From contig NZ_JABFHG010000012.1 in NCBI RefSeq assembly GCF_013112485.1, positions 62,001 to 126,000 on the forward strand: a stretch of 64,000 bases of DNA, in the 5' to 3' direction. Made by a program: the position numbers and the translations under genes. The DNA comes from Roseicella sp. DB1501. GTDB taxonomy: Bacteria > Pseudomonadota > Alphaproteobacteria > Acetobacterales > Acetobacteraceae. Every line of letters starts with the position of its first letter. Position 1 is the stretch's first letter. Below, one piece after another: positions 27,903 to 37,119 of this stretch. The notes under the pieces were generated by a model that made no database searches, was not told the origin of the DNA, and was given only the letters and a program-made list of their open reading frames with translations.

Positions 27903-28493
27903 ATGGCGGGGCTGGAGGGGGGCCCAAAGGGGGGAGCGGAGGGCGCCGCGCCGCGCGGCGGGCCGCCGCGCACGAAGCGCGATGCCGGGCATTACGCGAT
28001 CCGCATCGACCGGAACGGCACCTGGTACCATGAGGGCGGCGTGATCGGCCGCAAGGAGTTGGTCTGCCTCTTCGCCAGCGTGCTGAAGCGCGGCGAGGAT
28101 GGCGGCTACTGGCTCGAGACGCCGGTCGAGCGCGGCCGCATCGATGTCGAGGACGCACCCTTCGTCGCCGTCGAGATGTGCTGGCGCGACTGCGACTGCG
28201 GCGACGGCAAGCCGCGGCAATGCCTCAGCTTCCGCACCAATCTCGACCAGATCGTGACGGCGGATGCCGAGCATCCGATCCGGGTGCATCTCGACCCGAA
28301 GACGCGGGAGCCGCGCCCCTATGTGACGATCCGGCCGGGGATCGAGGCGCGGATCAACCGCGCGGTCTTCTACGAGCTGGTCGCGCTCGGCCAGACCGAG
28401 ACGGTGGATGGCCGCGAGGTCCTCGGCGTCTGGAGCGAGGGCGTCTTCTTCCCGATCGACGAGGTCGGCGCGCTCGACGTCGCGGCGGAATGA
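27903..28493 (+). CDS. DUF1285 domain protein
   Basis: A 196-aa protein of unknown function, conserved in alphaproteobacteria. Family segments are IRIDRNGTWYHEGGVIGRKELV, LETPVERGRIDVEDAPFVAVE and the C-terminal VLGVWSEGVFFPID. A four-cysteine patch (MCWRDCDCG) is unusual. The start is uncertain: in-frame ATGs exist at 27756, 27762, 27774 and 27903. I prefer 27903 because bases 27850-27900 are filled with strong inverted repeats, and the preceding codons (RPVRDPSRPVGG) look untranslated. It leads a plus-strand set with CoA pyrophosphatase and the CCA-adding enzyme, divergent from moxR. Confidence 0.82.
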   Translation: MAGLEGGPKGGAEGAAPRGGPPRTKRDAGHYAIRIDRNGTWYHEGGVIGRKELVCLFASVLKRGEDGGYWLETPVERGRIDVEDAPFVAVEMCWRDCDCGDGKPRQCLSFRTNLDQIVTADAEHPIRVHLDPKTREPRPYVTIRPGIEARINRAVFYELVALGQTETVDGREVLGVWSEGVFFPIDEVGALDVAAE

Positions 28494-28530
28494 GACCGGC
28501 TGCCATGCGGGCCGCCGCGGCGGCCCTGGC

Positions 28531-29148
28531 GTGACGCCAACCGAGATCGCCGCCCGCCTGGCCGATCCCGCGGCGCTGGCGCTGGCCGAGCCGACGGGCT
28601 TCGACGATGCCGAGGACCGCGCCGTGCTGCCGGCGCGGCCGGCCGCCGTTCTCGTGCCCATCGTCATGCATGCCGAGCCGACGGTGCTGCTGACCCTGCG
28701 CGCGGCGCGGCTCTCCTCGCATGCCGGGCAGGTGAGCTTCCCCGGCGGCCGGATCGAGGCGGGCGAGACGCCCGAGGCGGCGGCGGTGCGCGAGGCGGCG
28801 GAGGAGGTGGGCCTCGACCCCCGCCTGCCGGAACTGCTGGGCCGCCTGCCGGAGCACCGCACCGGCACCGGCTTCCACATCATCCCGGTCGTCGGGCTGG
28901 TGCCGCCGCCGCTCAACCTCGTGCCCGATCCGGCCGAGGTGGAGGAGCCCTTCGAGCTGCCGCTCGCGGTGGTGCTCGACCCGGCGGCGCCGGAGCGGCG
29001 GATGGCGGAATGGAAGGGCCGCAGCCGAACCTTCTGGGTCTGGCCGCATGAGCGCCACTACATCTGGGGCGCGACCGCGGCGATCCTGGTGAACCTGGCG
29101 CGCGTGCTGCGCGGCGCGCCCGAGGCGGTGCCGGCGCGCGCCGGCTGA
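28531..29148 (+). CDS. CoA pyrophosphatase (NUDIX hydrolase)
   Basis: A 205-aa Nudix hydrolase that cleaves coenzyme A and its thioesters. The Nudix box is visible as GGRIEAGETPEAAAVREAAE EVG at about residues 72-95. It is preceded by the CoA-specific LRAARLSSHAGQVSFPGG region. The start is taken as GTG 28531, 38 bases after the DUF1285 stop, as the coding pattern begins there (TPTEIAARLADP). No ATG in this frame precedes the domain. The C-terminal HERHYIWGATAAILVNL is also typical. It lies in a co-directional run with DUF6111 and cca. Confidence 0.9.
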   Translation: MTPTEIAARLADPAALALAEPTGFDDAEDRAVLPARPAAVLVPIVMHAEPTVLLTLRAARLSSHAGQVSFPGGRIEAGETPEAAAVREAAEEVGLDPRLPELLGRLPEHRTGTGFHIIPVVGLVPPPLNLVPDPAEVEEPFELPLAVVLDPAAPERRMAEWKGRSRTFWVWPHERHYIWGATAAILVNLARVLRGAPEAVPARAG

Positions 29149-29247
29149 GATAGGGGGGGGCGCCAGGGGCGGGTGCGGGTTGGGCGCCGAAGGGCATGGC
29201 CGCCGCGTTACAGCGCCGTCTTCCAATCCCTGTCGCGCGGCGGCCCG

Positions 29248-29499
29248 ATGCCCTATCTCGTCGACATCCTGCTGTTTATCCTCCCCTTCGCGGCCTATGC
29301 CCTCTGGCGCCGGCTCAATCCGGGCGTCGAGCCGGGGCCGCGGGTGGTGCTGGCCGGGCTGGCCGGGGTGCTGCTGATGTTCCTCTTCGCCCTCTGGTAC
29401 GGGCTCTCCGTCTCGATGCCGCCGCATGAGCGCTACGTGCCGGCGCAGCTCGGCCCCGATGGCCGGGTGACGCACGCCCCCCTGGATGCGGCGCGGTGA
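29248..29499 (+). CDS. DUF6111 family small membrane protein
   Basis: An 83-aa protein with two predicted membrane helices (LVDILLFILPFAAYALW, and VVLAGLAGVLLMFLFALWYG) and a short hydrophilic tail. It contains the motif PPHERYVPAQ. This matches a small alphaproteobacterial family of unknown function typically located next to the CCA-adding enzyme. ATG 29248 is chosen over an upstream start at 29173, since the intervening residues are basic and unlike the family. It ends ten bases before cca, so the two are almost certainly co-transcribed. Confidence 0.8.
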   Translation: MPYLVDILLFILPFAAYALWRRLNPGVEPGPRVVLAGLAGVLLMFLFALWYGLSVSMPPHERYVPAQLGPDGRVTHAPLDAAR

Positions 29500-29509
29500 G
29501 GGGAGGGCG

Positions 29510-30739
29510 ATGAGTGGGGACCCGCCGGTGGCGCGGGTCGCGCCGCCGGGCCTGCTCGGCCGCGGCGCGCCGGCGGCGGTGCTGGCGGCGCTGCCCGGCG
29601 CCCGGGCGGTGGGCGGGGCGGTGCGGGACGCGCTGGCCGGCCGGCCGGTGCAGGATGTCGATGTCGCCGCGCCGCTGCCGCCCGAGGCGATCATCGCCCG
29701 GCTGCGCGCCGCCGGGCTGAAGGTGGCCGAGACCGGCCTCGCCCATGGCACGGTGACGGCGGTGCTGGACGGCGAGCCGGTCGAGGTCACCAGCCTGCGC
29801 CGCGACCTCGCCACCGATGGTCGGCATGCCGAGGTGGCATGGACCACCGACTGGCGGGAGGATGCGGCGCGGCGCGACTTCACCATCAACGCCATGTCGA
29901 TGAGCGGCGCCGGCGAGGTCTGGGATTATTTCGGCGGCCGCGAGGACCTCGCCGCCGGGCGGCTGCGCTTCGTCGGCGACCCGGCGACGCGGCTGGCCGA
30001 GGACTATCTGCGGGCGCTGCGCTTCTTCCGCTTCCAGGCCCGCTACGGGCGGGGCGCGCCCGATCCGGCGGCGGTCGCGGCGATCCGGGCGGCGGTGCCG
30101 GGCCTGGCGCGGCTCTCGGCCGAGCGGGTCTGGATGGAGCTGAAGCGGCTGCTGGCGGCGCCCGACCCGCGCGCGGCGCTGGCGCTGATGGCGGCGACGG
30201 GGGTGCTCGGGGCGGTGCTGCCGGAGGCGGGGCGGCGCGATCGCCTCGATGCGCTCCTGTCCTCGCCGCTGCCGCAGACGCCGCTGGTGCGGCTGGCGGC
30301 CATCCTGGCGCCGGATGTCGATCTGCCGGCGCTGGCGCGGCGGCTGCGGCTGTCCGGCGAGGAAGCGGGGCGGTTGCAGGGCTATCTCGTGGGCGACGTC
30401 CTGACGCCGGAAGCCGATGCCATCGCCGTCAACCGGCTGCTCGCCGAGGCGGATGCGGAAGCCCTGCTCGTCCGCTCCTGGCTGCGGATGGAGCGCGCGG
30501 CCTCGGCCGGCCCCGCCGGCGGCTGGCAGGGCGTGGCGGGACGGCTGGCGGCTACCCCGCGGCCGGTCTTCCCCTTGCAGGGGCGGGACGCCCTCAGCCT
30601 CGGCCTGCCGCCGGGGCCGCGCATCGGCCGCCTGCTCGCCGAGGTCCGGGCCTGGTGGCTCGCCGGCGGCTGCACCGCCACGCATGGGGAATGCCTCGCC
30701 CGCCTGCGGGAATTGGCCGCCGGCCCGGCGATCCGATAA
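29510..30739 (+). CDS. cca: CCA tRNA nucleotidyltransferase
   Basis: A 409-aa class II nucleotidyltransferase that adds or repairs the 3' CCA of tRNA. The active-site motif AVGGAVRDALAGRPVQDVDV (about 33-52) contains the GG and the DxD carboxylates. RRDFTINAMS (about 119-128) and the neck motif DYLRALRFFRFQARYG (about 158-173) follow. The enzyme could also be a poly(A) polymerase, but the sequence and single-copy context favour CCA addition. GGGAGGGCG lies just before ATG 29510. The downstream ABC transporter gene starts 12 bases after the stop. Confidence 0.93.
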   Translation: MSGDPPVARVAPPGLLGRGAPAAVLAALPGARAVGGAVRDALAGRPVQDVDVAAPLPPEAIIARLRAAGLKVAETGLAHGTVTAVLDGEPVEVTSLRRDLATDGRHAEVAWTTDWREDAARRDFTINAMSMSGAGEVWDYFGGREDLAAGRLRFVGDPATRLAEDYLRALRFFRFQARYGRGAPDPAAVAAIRAAVPGLARLSAERVWMELKRLLAAPDPRAALALMAATGVLGAVLPEAGRRDRLDALLSSPLPQTPLVRLAAILAPDVDLPALARRLRLSGEEAGRLQGYLVGDVLTPEADAIAVNRLLAEADAEALLVRSWLRMERAASAGPAGGWQGVAGRLAATPRPVFPLQGRDALSLGLPPGPRIGRLLAEVRAWWLAGGCTATHGECLARLRELAAGPAIR

Positions 30740-30751
30740 ACCCGCGCCGCC

Positions 30752-32530
30752 ATGGCCGTCCTCCCCGCCGATCCCTCCTCCCGGGCCCTGATCCGGCGCC
30801 TGCTGCGCGGCTACCTGGCGCGGCACCGCCGCGGCATCGCCCTCGCCGTGCTCTGCACCCTGGCGCTGGCGGGGCTCACCGCCCTCTATCCGGTCGTCAT
30901 CCAGCAGGGCTTCGACCGCTTCAGCGCCAATGACCCGGACCTCGCCTGGCTGCTGCCGCTGGTCATCATCGGCGTAACCCTGGCCAAGGCGGCGGCGCAA
31001 TACGGCCAGGCGGTCGCGGTGCAATCCGTCGTGCTGCGGGTGATCGAGGCGCTGCAGGGCGACCTGTTCCGGGCGCTGACCCGGGCCGACCTCGCCGCGG
31101 TGCTGCGCGACGCGCCGGCCCGGCATGCCAGCCGCTTCACCGTCGATGCGGCGGCGATCCGCGAGGCGCTGACCAAGTCGATCAACGGCGGCGCCGACAT
31201 CCTCACGGTCATCGGCCTCGTCGCCTCCATGATCTGGCTCGACTGGCAGATGTCGCTGATTGCCGCGGCCATGTACCCGGTCGCGGTGCTGCCGATCCTG
31301 CGCCTCGGCAAGCGCATCCGCCGCGCCTCGGGCGGGGTGCAGGAGCGGATGGGCGAGACCGCGGCGCAGCTCACCGAGAGCTTCGCCGCCGCCCGCGTGG
31401 TGCGCGCCTACCGGCTGGAGGAGCAGGAGGAGGCGCGCGCCAACCGCACCTTCGCCCGGCTGCGCGAGAGCCTGCTCGGCATCGCCCGCACCCGCGCCAG
31501 CCTCGATCCGATGCTGGAGGCGCTGGGCGGCGTCGCGGTCGCCGCCGTGCTCGGCTTCGTCGGCTGGCGGGTCTCGACCGGGCAGGGCACGGTCGGCGAG
31601 TTCACCGGCTTCGTCGCGGCGCTGCTGATCGCCTCGCGCCCGATCCGCGCCCTCGGTTCGCTGAACGCCGCCTTGCAGGAGGGGCTGGCCGGCCTCGCCC
31701 GGGTCTTCGCCGTCATCGACGCGCCACGCGCGGTGGTGGAGGCGCCCGACGCCCGGCCGCTGCCGGCCGGCCATGGCCGGGTGGCGTTCGAGTCGGTCGG
31801 CTTCGCCTATGAGGGCACGCCGGACCGGGCGCTGTCCGGCCTCAGCTTCGCCGCCGCGCCGGGCGAGACGGTGGCGCTGGTCGGGCCCTCGGGCGCCGGC
31901 AAGTCGACGGCGCTGGCCCTCGTCCCGCGCCTCTACGACGTGACCGCGGGGCGGGTGCTGCTGGATGGGGCGGATGTGCGGTCGGTGACGCTCGCCTCGC
32001 TGCGCGACGCCATCGCCTATGTCGGGCAGGAGGCGGTGATCTTCGACGACACGGTCCTCGCCAACATCGCCTGCGGCCGGCCGGGGGCGAGCGAGGCGGA
32101 GGTGGAGGCGGCGGCGCGGGCGGCGGCGGCGCACGACTTCATCGCGGCGCTGCCGCAGGGCTACCGCACGCTGCTCGGCCCCGGCGGCGGCCGGCTCTCG
32201 GGCGGGCAGAAGCAGCGCGTCTCCCTCGCCCGGGCGCTGCTGCGCGACCCGCGGGTGCTGCTGCTGGACGAGGCGACGAGCGCGCTCGATGCCGAGAACG
32301 AGGCGCTGGTGCAGGCGGCGCTGGCGCGGCTGCGGCGGGGGCGGACCACGCTCGTCATCGCGCATCGCCTGGCGACGGTGCGCGAGGCGGACCGCATCGT
32401 GGTCATGCAGGAGGGGCGGGCGGTGGAGCAGGGCACGCATGCCGCGTTGATGGCGGCGGACGGGCTCTATGCCCGGCTGGTCCGCACCCAGGCCTTCGGC
32501 GGCGAGGTGGCGCCGGCCGCGGCCGGCTGA
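30752..32530 (+). CDS. ABC transporter, MsbA-like half transporter
   Basis: A 592-aa fused exporter. Six transmembrane helices occupy about residues 1-325. The ATPase domain follows, with Walker A GPSGAGKST (about 376-384), the Q-loop YVGQEAV, signature LSGGQKQR (about 482-489), Walker B VLLLDEATSALD and the H-loop IAHRLATV. The type resembles MsbA and related lipid or multidrug exporters that act as homodimers; the substrate is unproven. It starts 12 bases after cca, so it is likely in the same transcript. Confidence 0.92.
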   Translation: MAVLPADPSSRALIRRLLRGYLARHRRGIALAVLCTLALAGLTALYPVVIQQGFDRFSANDPDLAWLLPLVIIGVTLAKAAAQYGQAVAVQSVVLRVIEALQGDLFRALTRADLAAVLRDAPARHASRFTVDAAAIREALTKSINGGADILTVIGLVASMIWLDWQMSLIAAAMYPVAVLPILRLGKRIRRASGGVQERMGETAAQLTESFAAARVVRAYRLEEQEEARANRTFARLRESLLGIARTRASLDPMLEALGGVAVAAVLGFVGWRVSTGQGTVGEFTGFVAALLIASRPIRALGSLNAALQEGLAGLARVFAVIDAPRAVVEAPDARPLPAGHGRVAFESVGFAYEGTPDRALSGLSFAAAPGETVALVGPSGAGKSTALALVPRLYDVTAGRVLLDGADVRSVTLASLRDAIAYVGQEAVIFDDTVLANIACGRPGASEAEVEAAARAAAAHDFIAALPQGYRTLLGPGGGRLSGGQKQRVSLARALLRDPRVLLLDEATSALDAENEALVQAALARLRRGRTTLVIAHRLATVREADRIVVMQEGRAVEQGTHAALMAADGLYARLVRTQAFGGEVAPAAAG

Positions 32531-32666
32531 GGCTGGCACCACGGCCGCGTCCGGCGGCGCGGGCCGCAGGGCTGGGCGGCCCGAAACGCGCTGGTGCGCG
32601 GCCGGGGGCGGGGCTTCCTATCCGCGGCGTCCCGGTGGGGCGCCCATCAAAGCCGGGAGAGACTGT

Positions 32667-32981
32667 ATGGCATGGATCTGGCTCGCCATCGCCGGCGGCT
32701 TCGAGGTCGTCTGGGCAGTGCTGCTGAAATACACCGAAGGCTTCAGCCGCCTGCTGCCGAGCGCCGCGACCCTCGCCGCCATGGGCGTCAGCTTCTACTG
32801 CATGTCGCGCGCGCTGCAGGTGCTGCCCATGGGCACCGTCTATGCCGTCTGGGTCGGCATCGGCGCCGTCGGCACGGCGGTCTGGGGCATGGCAGTGGAG
32901 GGGGACCCGGCCACCGCCGGACGGATCCTCTGCCTCGCCTTGGTCCTCGGCGGCGTCGCCGGCCTCAGGATGGCCAGTTGA
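32667..32981 (+). CDS. sugE: SugE-type SMR transporter (guanidinium exporter type)
   Basis: A 104-aa four-helix small multidrug resistance protein. The membrane-embedded glutamate is in AGGFEVVWAVLLKYTEGFSRL (Glu13). The helix 1 pattern and KYTEGF loop place it in the SugE/Gdx branch, whose characterised members exchange guanidinium for protons, rather than the EmrE branch. ATG 32667 follows AGCCGGGAGAG. The 136 bases upstream are structured, but I could not match them to a guanidine riboswitch. Its last 17 bases overlap a small antisense gene. Confidence 0.85.
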   Translation: MAWIWLAIAGGFEVVWAVLLKYTEGFSRLLPSAATLAAMGVSFYCMSRALQVLPMGTVYAVWVGIGAVGTAVWGMAVEGDPATAGRILCLALVLGGVAGLRMAS

Positions 32982-33129
32982 GGCTCTCGTGCACCGCCTT
33001 CCAGATGGCGATCGCCGCCGCGATCGCGACCAGCAGCCGCTGCAGGAAATCCGCCCAGGGCCGCAGGCGTTGCAGCAGGGGCGGGCGTGGCCCGGGGCGC
33101 GGCCTGGGGGGTTGCTGGGGGCGGGGCAT
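32965..33129 (-). CDS. 54-aa single-helix membrane protein
   Basis: A short minus-strand frame. It has a Pro/Arg-rich start (MPRPQQPPRPRPGPRPP), an amphipathic segment (LLQRLRPWADFLQRL), a transmembrane helix (LVAIAAAIAIWKAV) and a charged end (HESLNWPS). The pattern of basic cytoplasmic tail plus a helix is protein-like. Its codon choice is consistent with the genome. Its 3' end runs 17 bases into the antisense strand of sugE. An AT-rich stretch upstream (33130-33155) could be its promoter. Function unknown. Confidence 0.55.
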   Translation of the reverse strand: MPRPQQPPRPRPGPRPPLLQRLRPWADFLQRLLVAIAAAIAIWKAVHESLNWPS

Positions 33130-33190
33130 GATAATAGGATATCATTCCTAAATATGCCTCGTCGATCACGATCCGCGTGACCGGGCGCAA

Positions 33191-33220
33191 TTGACGCTAT
33201 GCCGCAGGGCACCATAGAAG
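33191..33220 (+). promoter_or_regulatory. Candidate sigma-70 promoter of sdhCDAB
   Basis: TTGACG at 33191-33196 and TAGAAG at 33215-33220 are separated by 18 bases, about 57 bases ahead of the sdhC start. The -35 box is good and the -10 box matches four of six bases. It is the best promoter-like match before the operon. Confidence 0.45.
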
Positions 33221-33276
33221 GCGTGTCGCAGGAATGCCGCACCGCGCCTGGTTCAGCCGCAGGAGTGAATGTACCA

Positions 33277-33726
33277 ATGTCCATCATGCAGGACTCGCGC
33301 GAGGCGACCATGTTCGGTCGCCGATCGGACGGCACGCCCATCCGTCGGCCCCTGTCGCCGCACCTGCAGGTGTACGACATGATGCAGCTGACCAGCGCGC
33401 TGTCGATCAGCGGCCGCATCACCGGGGTGATCTGGTCGGTCGGGCTGCTGGTGCTGGTCTGGTGGCTGGTCGCCACCGCCTCGGGGCCCGGTGCCTATGC
33501 CACGGTGACCTGGTTCCTCACCTCCTGGCTCGGCGTGCTCGGCCTCTTCGGCCTGACGGCCGCCGCCTGGTTCCACACGCTGAACGGCCTGCGGCACCTC
33601 GCCTGGGATGCCGGCTACGGCTATGACATTCCGACCACCTACAAATCCGGCCGGGCGGTGCTGATCGGGACGGCGGCGATGACCGTGCTGACCTGGTTGA
33701 TCGCCATCATCGCCTGGGCCCGCTGA
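33277..33726 (+). CDS. sdhC: Succinate dehydrogenase cytochrome b556 subunit
   Basis: A 149-aa membrane anchor subunit of complex II. Three helices are visible. The opening RPLSPHLQVYDMMQLTSALSISGRITG carries the Ser and Arg of the quinone site. The heme-ligand His is in HTLNGLRHLAWD (about residue 105). ATG 33277 is favoured: AGGAG lies 11 bases upstream and the other in-frame ATGs lie inside the leader. It leads sdhC-sdhD-sdhA-sdhB. The operon couples succinate oxidation in the TCA cycle to ubiquinone reduction. Confidence 0.93.
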   Translation: MSIMQDSREATMFGRRSDGTPIRRPLSPHLQVYDMMQLTSALSISGRITGVIWSVGLLVLVWWLVATASGPGAYATVTWFLTSWLGVLGLFGLTAAAWFHTLNGLRHLAWDAGYGYDIPTTYKSGRAVLIGTAAMTVLTWLIAIIAWAR

Positions 33727-33738
33727 GGATCGCCGAAG

Positions 33739-34137
33739 ATGGCCAAGGATTCCGCCGCCGACGCCACGATGCGCTCGCCGCTCGGCCGGGTGCGTGGCTT
33801 CGGCTCCGCCAAGGGCGGGACGCATCACTGGTTGATGCAGCGCCTCACCTCCGTCGCGTTGCTGCCGCTGGTGCTCTGGTTCGCCCTCTCGGCCGCCTCG
33901 CTCGCCGGCGCGCCCTATGAGGTGACGCGCGACTGGATCGCGCATCCCTTCAACGCGGTGCTGCTGCTGGCCGCGATCGCGCTCGCCTTCCACCACACCG
34001 CGGCAGGCATGCAGGTGATCATGGAGGACTATGCGAATCAGGAATGGGCCAAGGTGGCGGGAATTTACGGAGTCAGGGCCATCTGTTGGCTGCTGGCCAT
34101 CGCCGCGGCGCTCGCGGTCCTTCGGATCGCGGTCTGA
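33739..34137 (+). CDS. sdhD: Succinate dehydrogenase hydrophobic anchor subunit
   Basis: A 132-aa three-helix anchor subunit pairing with SdhC. The family start MRSPLGRVRGFGSAKGGTHH, WLMQRLTSVALLPL and the heme/quinone segment FHHTAAGMQVIMEDY (about 83-97) are clear. It starts 12 bases after the sdhC stop. The subunit is in the inner membrane and provides the second heme ligand and part of the ubiquinone site. Confidence 0.92.
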   Translation: MAKDSAADATMRSPLGRVRGFGSAKGGTHHWLMQRLTSVALLPLVLWFALSAASLAGAPYEVTRDWIAHPFNAVLLLAAIALAFHHTAAGMQVIMEDYANQEWAKVAGIYGVRAICWLLAIAAALAVLRIAV

Positions 34138-34235
34138 GACGCAGTGAGGATTGAGGGGCGGCGCGGCCAGGCCGCGGCCGCCTCGGGCTCCGGATCGCCC
34201 CGCCCGGCGCGGGATGGGGGCGGATAGGGACACGG

Positions 34236-36050
34236 ATGATGAATGCGATCAGCATGCCCTCGCAGGGCGCCTACCGGATCGTCGACCACACCTATGACGT
34301 GGTGGTGGTGGGCGCCGGCGGCGCCGGGCTGCGCGCCACCTTCGGCATGGGCGCTGCCGGCCTGAAGACGGCCTGCATCACCAAGGTCTTCCCCACGCGC
34401 TCCCACACCGTGGCGGCCCAGGGCGGGGTCGGCGCCGCGCTCGGCAATATGGGCGAGGATGACTGGCGCTGGCACATGTACGACACCGTGAAGGGGTCGG
34501 ACTGGCTCGGCGACCAGGATGCCATCGAGTATATGTGCCGCGAGGCGATCCCGGCGATCATCGAGCTCGAGCATTACGGCGTGCCCTTCTCCCGCACCGA
34601 GGATGGGCGCATCTACCAGCGGCCCTTCGGCGGCCACATGCAGCATTACGGCAAGACGCCGGCCATGCGCGCCTGCGCCGCGGCCGACCGCACCGGCCAT
34701 GCCATCCTGCACACGCTCTACCAGCAGTCGCTGAAGCACAACTGCGAATTCTTCGTCGAATACTTCGCCCTCGACCTGATCATGGATGAGGAAGGCGCCT
34801 GCCGCGGCGTCATGGCCTGGAACCTCGAGGACGGCTCCATCCACCGCTTCCGCGCCCAGACCGTGGTGCTGGCGACGGGCGGCTACGGCCGGGCCTATTT
34901 CTCCTGCACCTCCGCCCACACCTGCACCGGCGATGGCGGCGGCATGGTGCTGCGCGCCGGCCTGCCGCTGCAGGACAACGAGTTCGTGCAGTTCCACCCG
35001 ACCGGCATCTACGGCTCCGGCTGCCTGGTGACGGAGGGCGCTCGCGGCGAGGGCGGCTACCTGACGAATTCCGAGGGCGAGCGCTTCATGGAGCGCTACG
35101 CCCCGACGGCGAAGGACCTCGCCTCGCGCGACGTCGTCTCCCGTGCCATGTCGATCGAGATCCGCGAGGGGCGGGGCGTCGGGCCGCACAAGGACCACAT
35201 CCACCTGCATCTCGAGCATCTCGGCGCCGAGATCCTGCATGAGCGGCTGCCCGGCATCTCCGAGACGGCGAAGATCTTCGCCGGCGTGGACGTCACCAAG
35301 GAGCCGATCCCGATGCTGCCGACCGTCCATTACAACATGGGCGGCATCCCGACGAACATCCATTGCGAGGTGCTGAACCCCACCGCCGAGGACCAGGACC
35401 GCGTGGTGCCCGGGCTGATGGCGGTGGGCGAGGCGGCCTGCGTCTCGGTGCACGGCGCCAACCGGCTCGGCACCAACTCGCTGCTCGACCTCGTCGTCTT
35501 CGGCCGCGCCGCGGCGCACCGGGCGGCCGACACGCTCAAGCCGGGCGCGGGCCAGCCGCCGCTGCCGCCCAAGGCCGGCGAGAAGGCGCTCGACCGGCTC
35601 GACCGCGTGCGCCACGCCAAGGGCGGCACGATGGTCGGCGAGCTGCGGCTGAACATGCAGCGGACCATGCAGACGCACGCGGCGGTGTTCCGCACCTCCG
35701 AGCTGCTGCGCGAGGGTGTGGACAAGATGAAGAAGGTCCATGCTGGCTACGACGACATCAAGATCGCCGACCGCAGCCTCATCTGGAACAGCGACCTGGT
35801 CGAGGCGCTCGAGCTCGACAACCTCATCGGCAACGCGATGACGACCATCGTCGGCGCCGATGCCCGCAAGGAAAGCCGGGGAGCGCATGCGCAGGAGGAC
35901 TACCCCGACCGCGACGACCAGAACTGGATGAAGCACACGCTCGCCTGGGTCGACGAGAAGGGCAACGTGAAGCTCGACTATCGCGACGTGAAGATGCGGA
36001 CCCTCACCAACGAGGTCCAGGTCTTCCCGCCGAAGGCGCGCGTCTATTAG
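34236..36050 (+). CDS. sdhA: Succinate dehydrogenase flavoprotein subunit
   Basis: A 604-aa flavoprotein. The FAD-binding fold is [14 protein letters not shown] (about 22-35). The covalent FAD His is at about residue 57 in [11 protein letters not shown]. Substrate-site motifs are [28 protein letters not shown] and [18 protein letters not shown]. The C-terminus ends with [21 protein letters not shown]. All expected catalytic residues appear present. A 98-base gap separates sdhD from sdhA, and 101 bases separate it from sdhB. Confidence 0.96.
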   Translation: MMNAISMPSQGAYRIVDHTYDVVVVGAGGAGLRATFGMGAAGLKTACITKVFPTRSHTVAAQGGVGAALGNMGEDDWRWHMYDTVKGSDWLGDQDAIEYMCREAIPAIIELEHYGVPFSRTEDGRIYQRPFGGHMQHYGKTPAMRACAAADRTGHAILHTLYQQSLKHNCEFFVEYFALDLIMDEEGACRGVMAWNLEDGSIHRFRAQTVVLATGGYGRAYFSCTSAHTCTGDGGGMVLRAGLPLQDNEFVQFHPTGIYGSGCLVTEGARGEGGYLTNSEGERFMERYAPTAKDLASRDVVSRAMSIEIREGRGVGPHKDHIHLHLEHLGAEILHERLPGISETAKIFAGVDVTKEPIPMLPTVHYNMGGIPTNIHCEVLNPTAEDQDRVVPGLMAVGEAACVSVHGANRLGTNSLLDLVVFGRAAAHRAADTLKPGAGQPPLPPKAGEKALDRLDRVRHAKGGTMVGELRLNMQRTMQTHAAVFRTSELLREGVDKMKKVHAGYDDIKIADRSLIWNSDLVEALELDNLIGNAMTTIVGADARKESRGAHAQEDYPDRDDQNWMKHTLAWVDEKGNVKLDYRDVKMRTLTNEVQVFPPKARVY

Positions 36051-36151
36051 CCAAGCGCAGGATGCGCCTCGCCCCATCCTTCATGTCGGGCCGGTCCCTG
36101 CCGGCGGGCGCTTCTGCCCCGCGGTGGCCTGCCCAGGGAACGACCTGATCC

Positions 36152-36934
36152 ATGGCCACCTTCACGCTCCCGAAGAACAGCACGATCCAGCCGGGCAAGA
36201 CCTTCAAGGCCGAGGCCGGCGCCAAGAACGTGAGGTCCTTCCGGATCTACCGCTTCGATCCCGATTCCGGGGAGAATCCGCGCACCGACACCTACGAGAT
36301 CGATCTCGACAAGTGCGGCCCGATGGTCCTGGACGCGCTGATCAAGATCAAGAACGAGGTGGACAGCACGCTCACCTTCCGGCGGTCCTGCCGCGAGGGA
36401 ATCTGCGGCTCCTGCTCGATGAACATCGACGGGCTGAACACCCTCGCCTGCCTCAAGCCGATCGAGGACGTAAAGGGCGACGTGAAGATCAGCCCGCTGC
36501 CACACATGCCGGTGGTGAAGGACCTGGTGCCGGACCTGTCGCAGCTCTACGCGCAGCTCCGCTCGGTCGAGCCCTGGCTGAAGTCCGACACCCCGCCGCC
36601 GCCGGATGGCGAGCGCCGGCAGTCGAAGGAGGAGCGAGCGAAGCTCGACGGGCTGTGGGAGTGCATCCTGTGCTTCTGCTGCTCCACCGCCTGCCCGTCC
36701 TACTGGTGGAACGGCGACCGCTATCTCGGCCCGGCCGTGCTGCTGCAGGCCTATCGCTGGATCGCCGACAGCCGCGACGAGGCGACCGGCCAGCGCCTCG
36801 ATAATCTGCAAGACCCGTTCCGGCTCTACCGCTGCCACACCATCATGAACTGCACCCGGACCTGCCCCAAGGGGCTGAACCCGGCCGAGGCGATCGGCAA
36901 GATCAAGCAGATGATGGTCGAGCGGGAGAGCTGA
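36152..36934 (+). CDS. sdhB: Succinate dehydrogenase iron-sulfur subunit
   Basis: A 260-aa electron-transfer subunit with three clusters. [2Fe-2S] cysteines are 80, 85, 88 and 100 ([10 protein letters not shown] and LAC). A second cluster motif is [16 protein letters not shown] (about 171-186). The third is [14 protein letters not shown], near residue 228. The protein accepts electrons from FAD in SdhA and passes them to ubiquinone at SdhCD. It is the last gene of the operon; a hairpin and then repeat copy B lie downstream. Confidence 0.96.
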   Translation: MATFTLPKNSTIQPGKTFKAEAGAKNVRSFRIYRFDPDSGENPRTDTYEIDLDKCGPMVLDALIKIKNEVDSTLTFRRSCREGICGSCSMNIDGLNTLACLKPIEDVKGDVKISPLPHMPVVKDLVPDLSQLYAQLRSVEPWLKSDTPPPPDGERRQSKEERAKLDGLWECILCFCCSTACPSYWWNGDRYLGPAVLLQAYRWIADSRDEATGQRLDNLQDPFRLYRCHTIMNCTRTCPKGLNPAEAIGKIKQMMVERES

Positions 36935-36993
36935 TCCAGCTTATGCCAGTGGCCTGCATGCGTGACCGCATGCGGGCCCCCCAAACGCCGGTC

Positions 36994-37102
36994 GCAGAAC
37001 CTCTGGGTTTGCTTGGCGTCGCGCCGCCAGGTGCGCCTCGCGGCGCGACCGGCGGCGGCCTCGTTCGGGGCATCGGACCGGTCAAGCGACCGGTCCGTTG
37101 AT
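36994..37102 (+). repeat. Interspersed three-hairpin repeat, copy B
   Basis: A diverged, 109-bp copy of the element at 2204-2289 and 42180-42265, lying between convergent sdhB and the peptidoglycan-binding gene. The first hairpin (GCAGAACC, TCT, GGGTTTGC) and the third hairpin (GGACCGGTC, AAGC, GACCGGTCC, 37075-37096) are kept. The middle is enlarged by about 20 bases. The third stem has a C-G pair where copy A has T-A, again keeping the fold. Confidence 0.7.
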
Positions 37103-37119
37103 AACCGGTTGCCCCGGCG

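Noticed and set aside
32531-32666. Guanidine riboswitch before sugE
   Set aside because: The end of the region (AAAGCCGGGAGAG) resembles the 3' end of the ykkC class, but the CUAGGG and GGUCCGAGAG blocks are absent and no twin ACGR hairpins are seen. Not supported without a covariance search.
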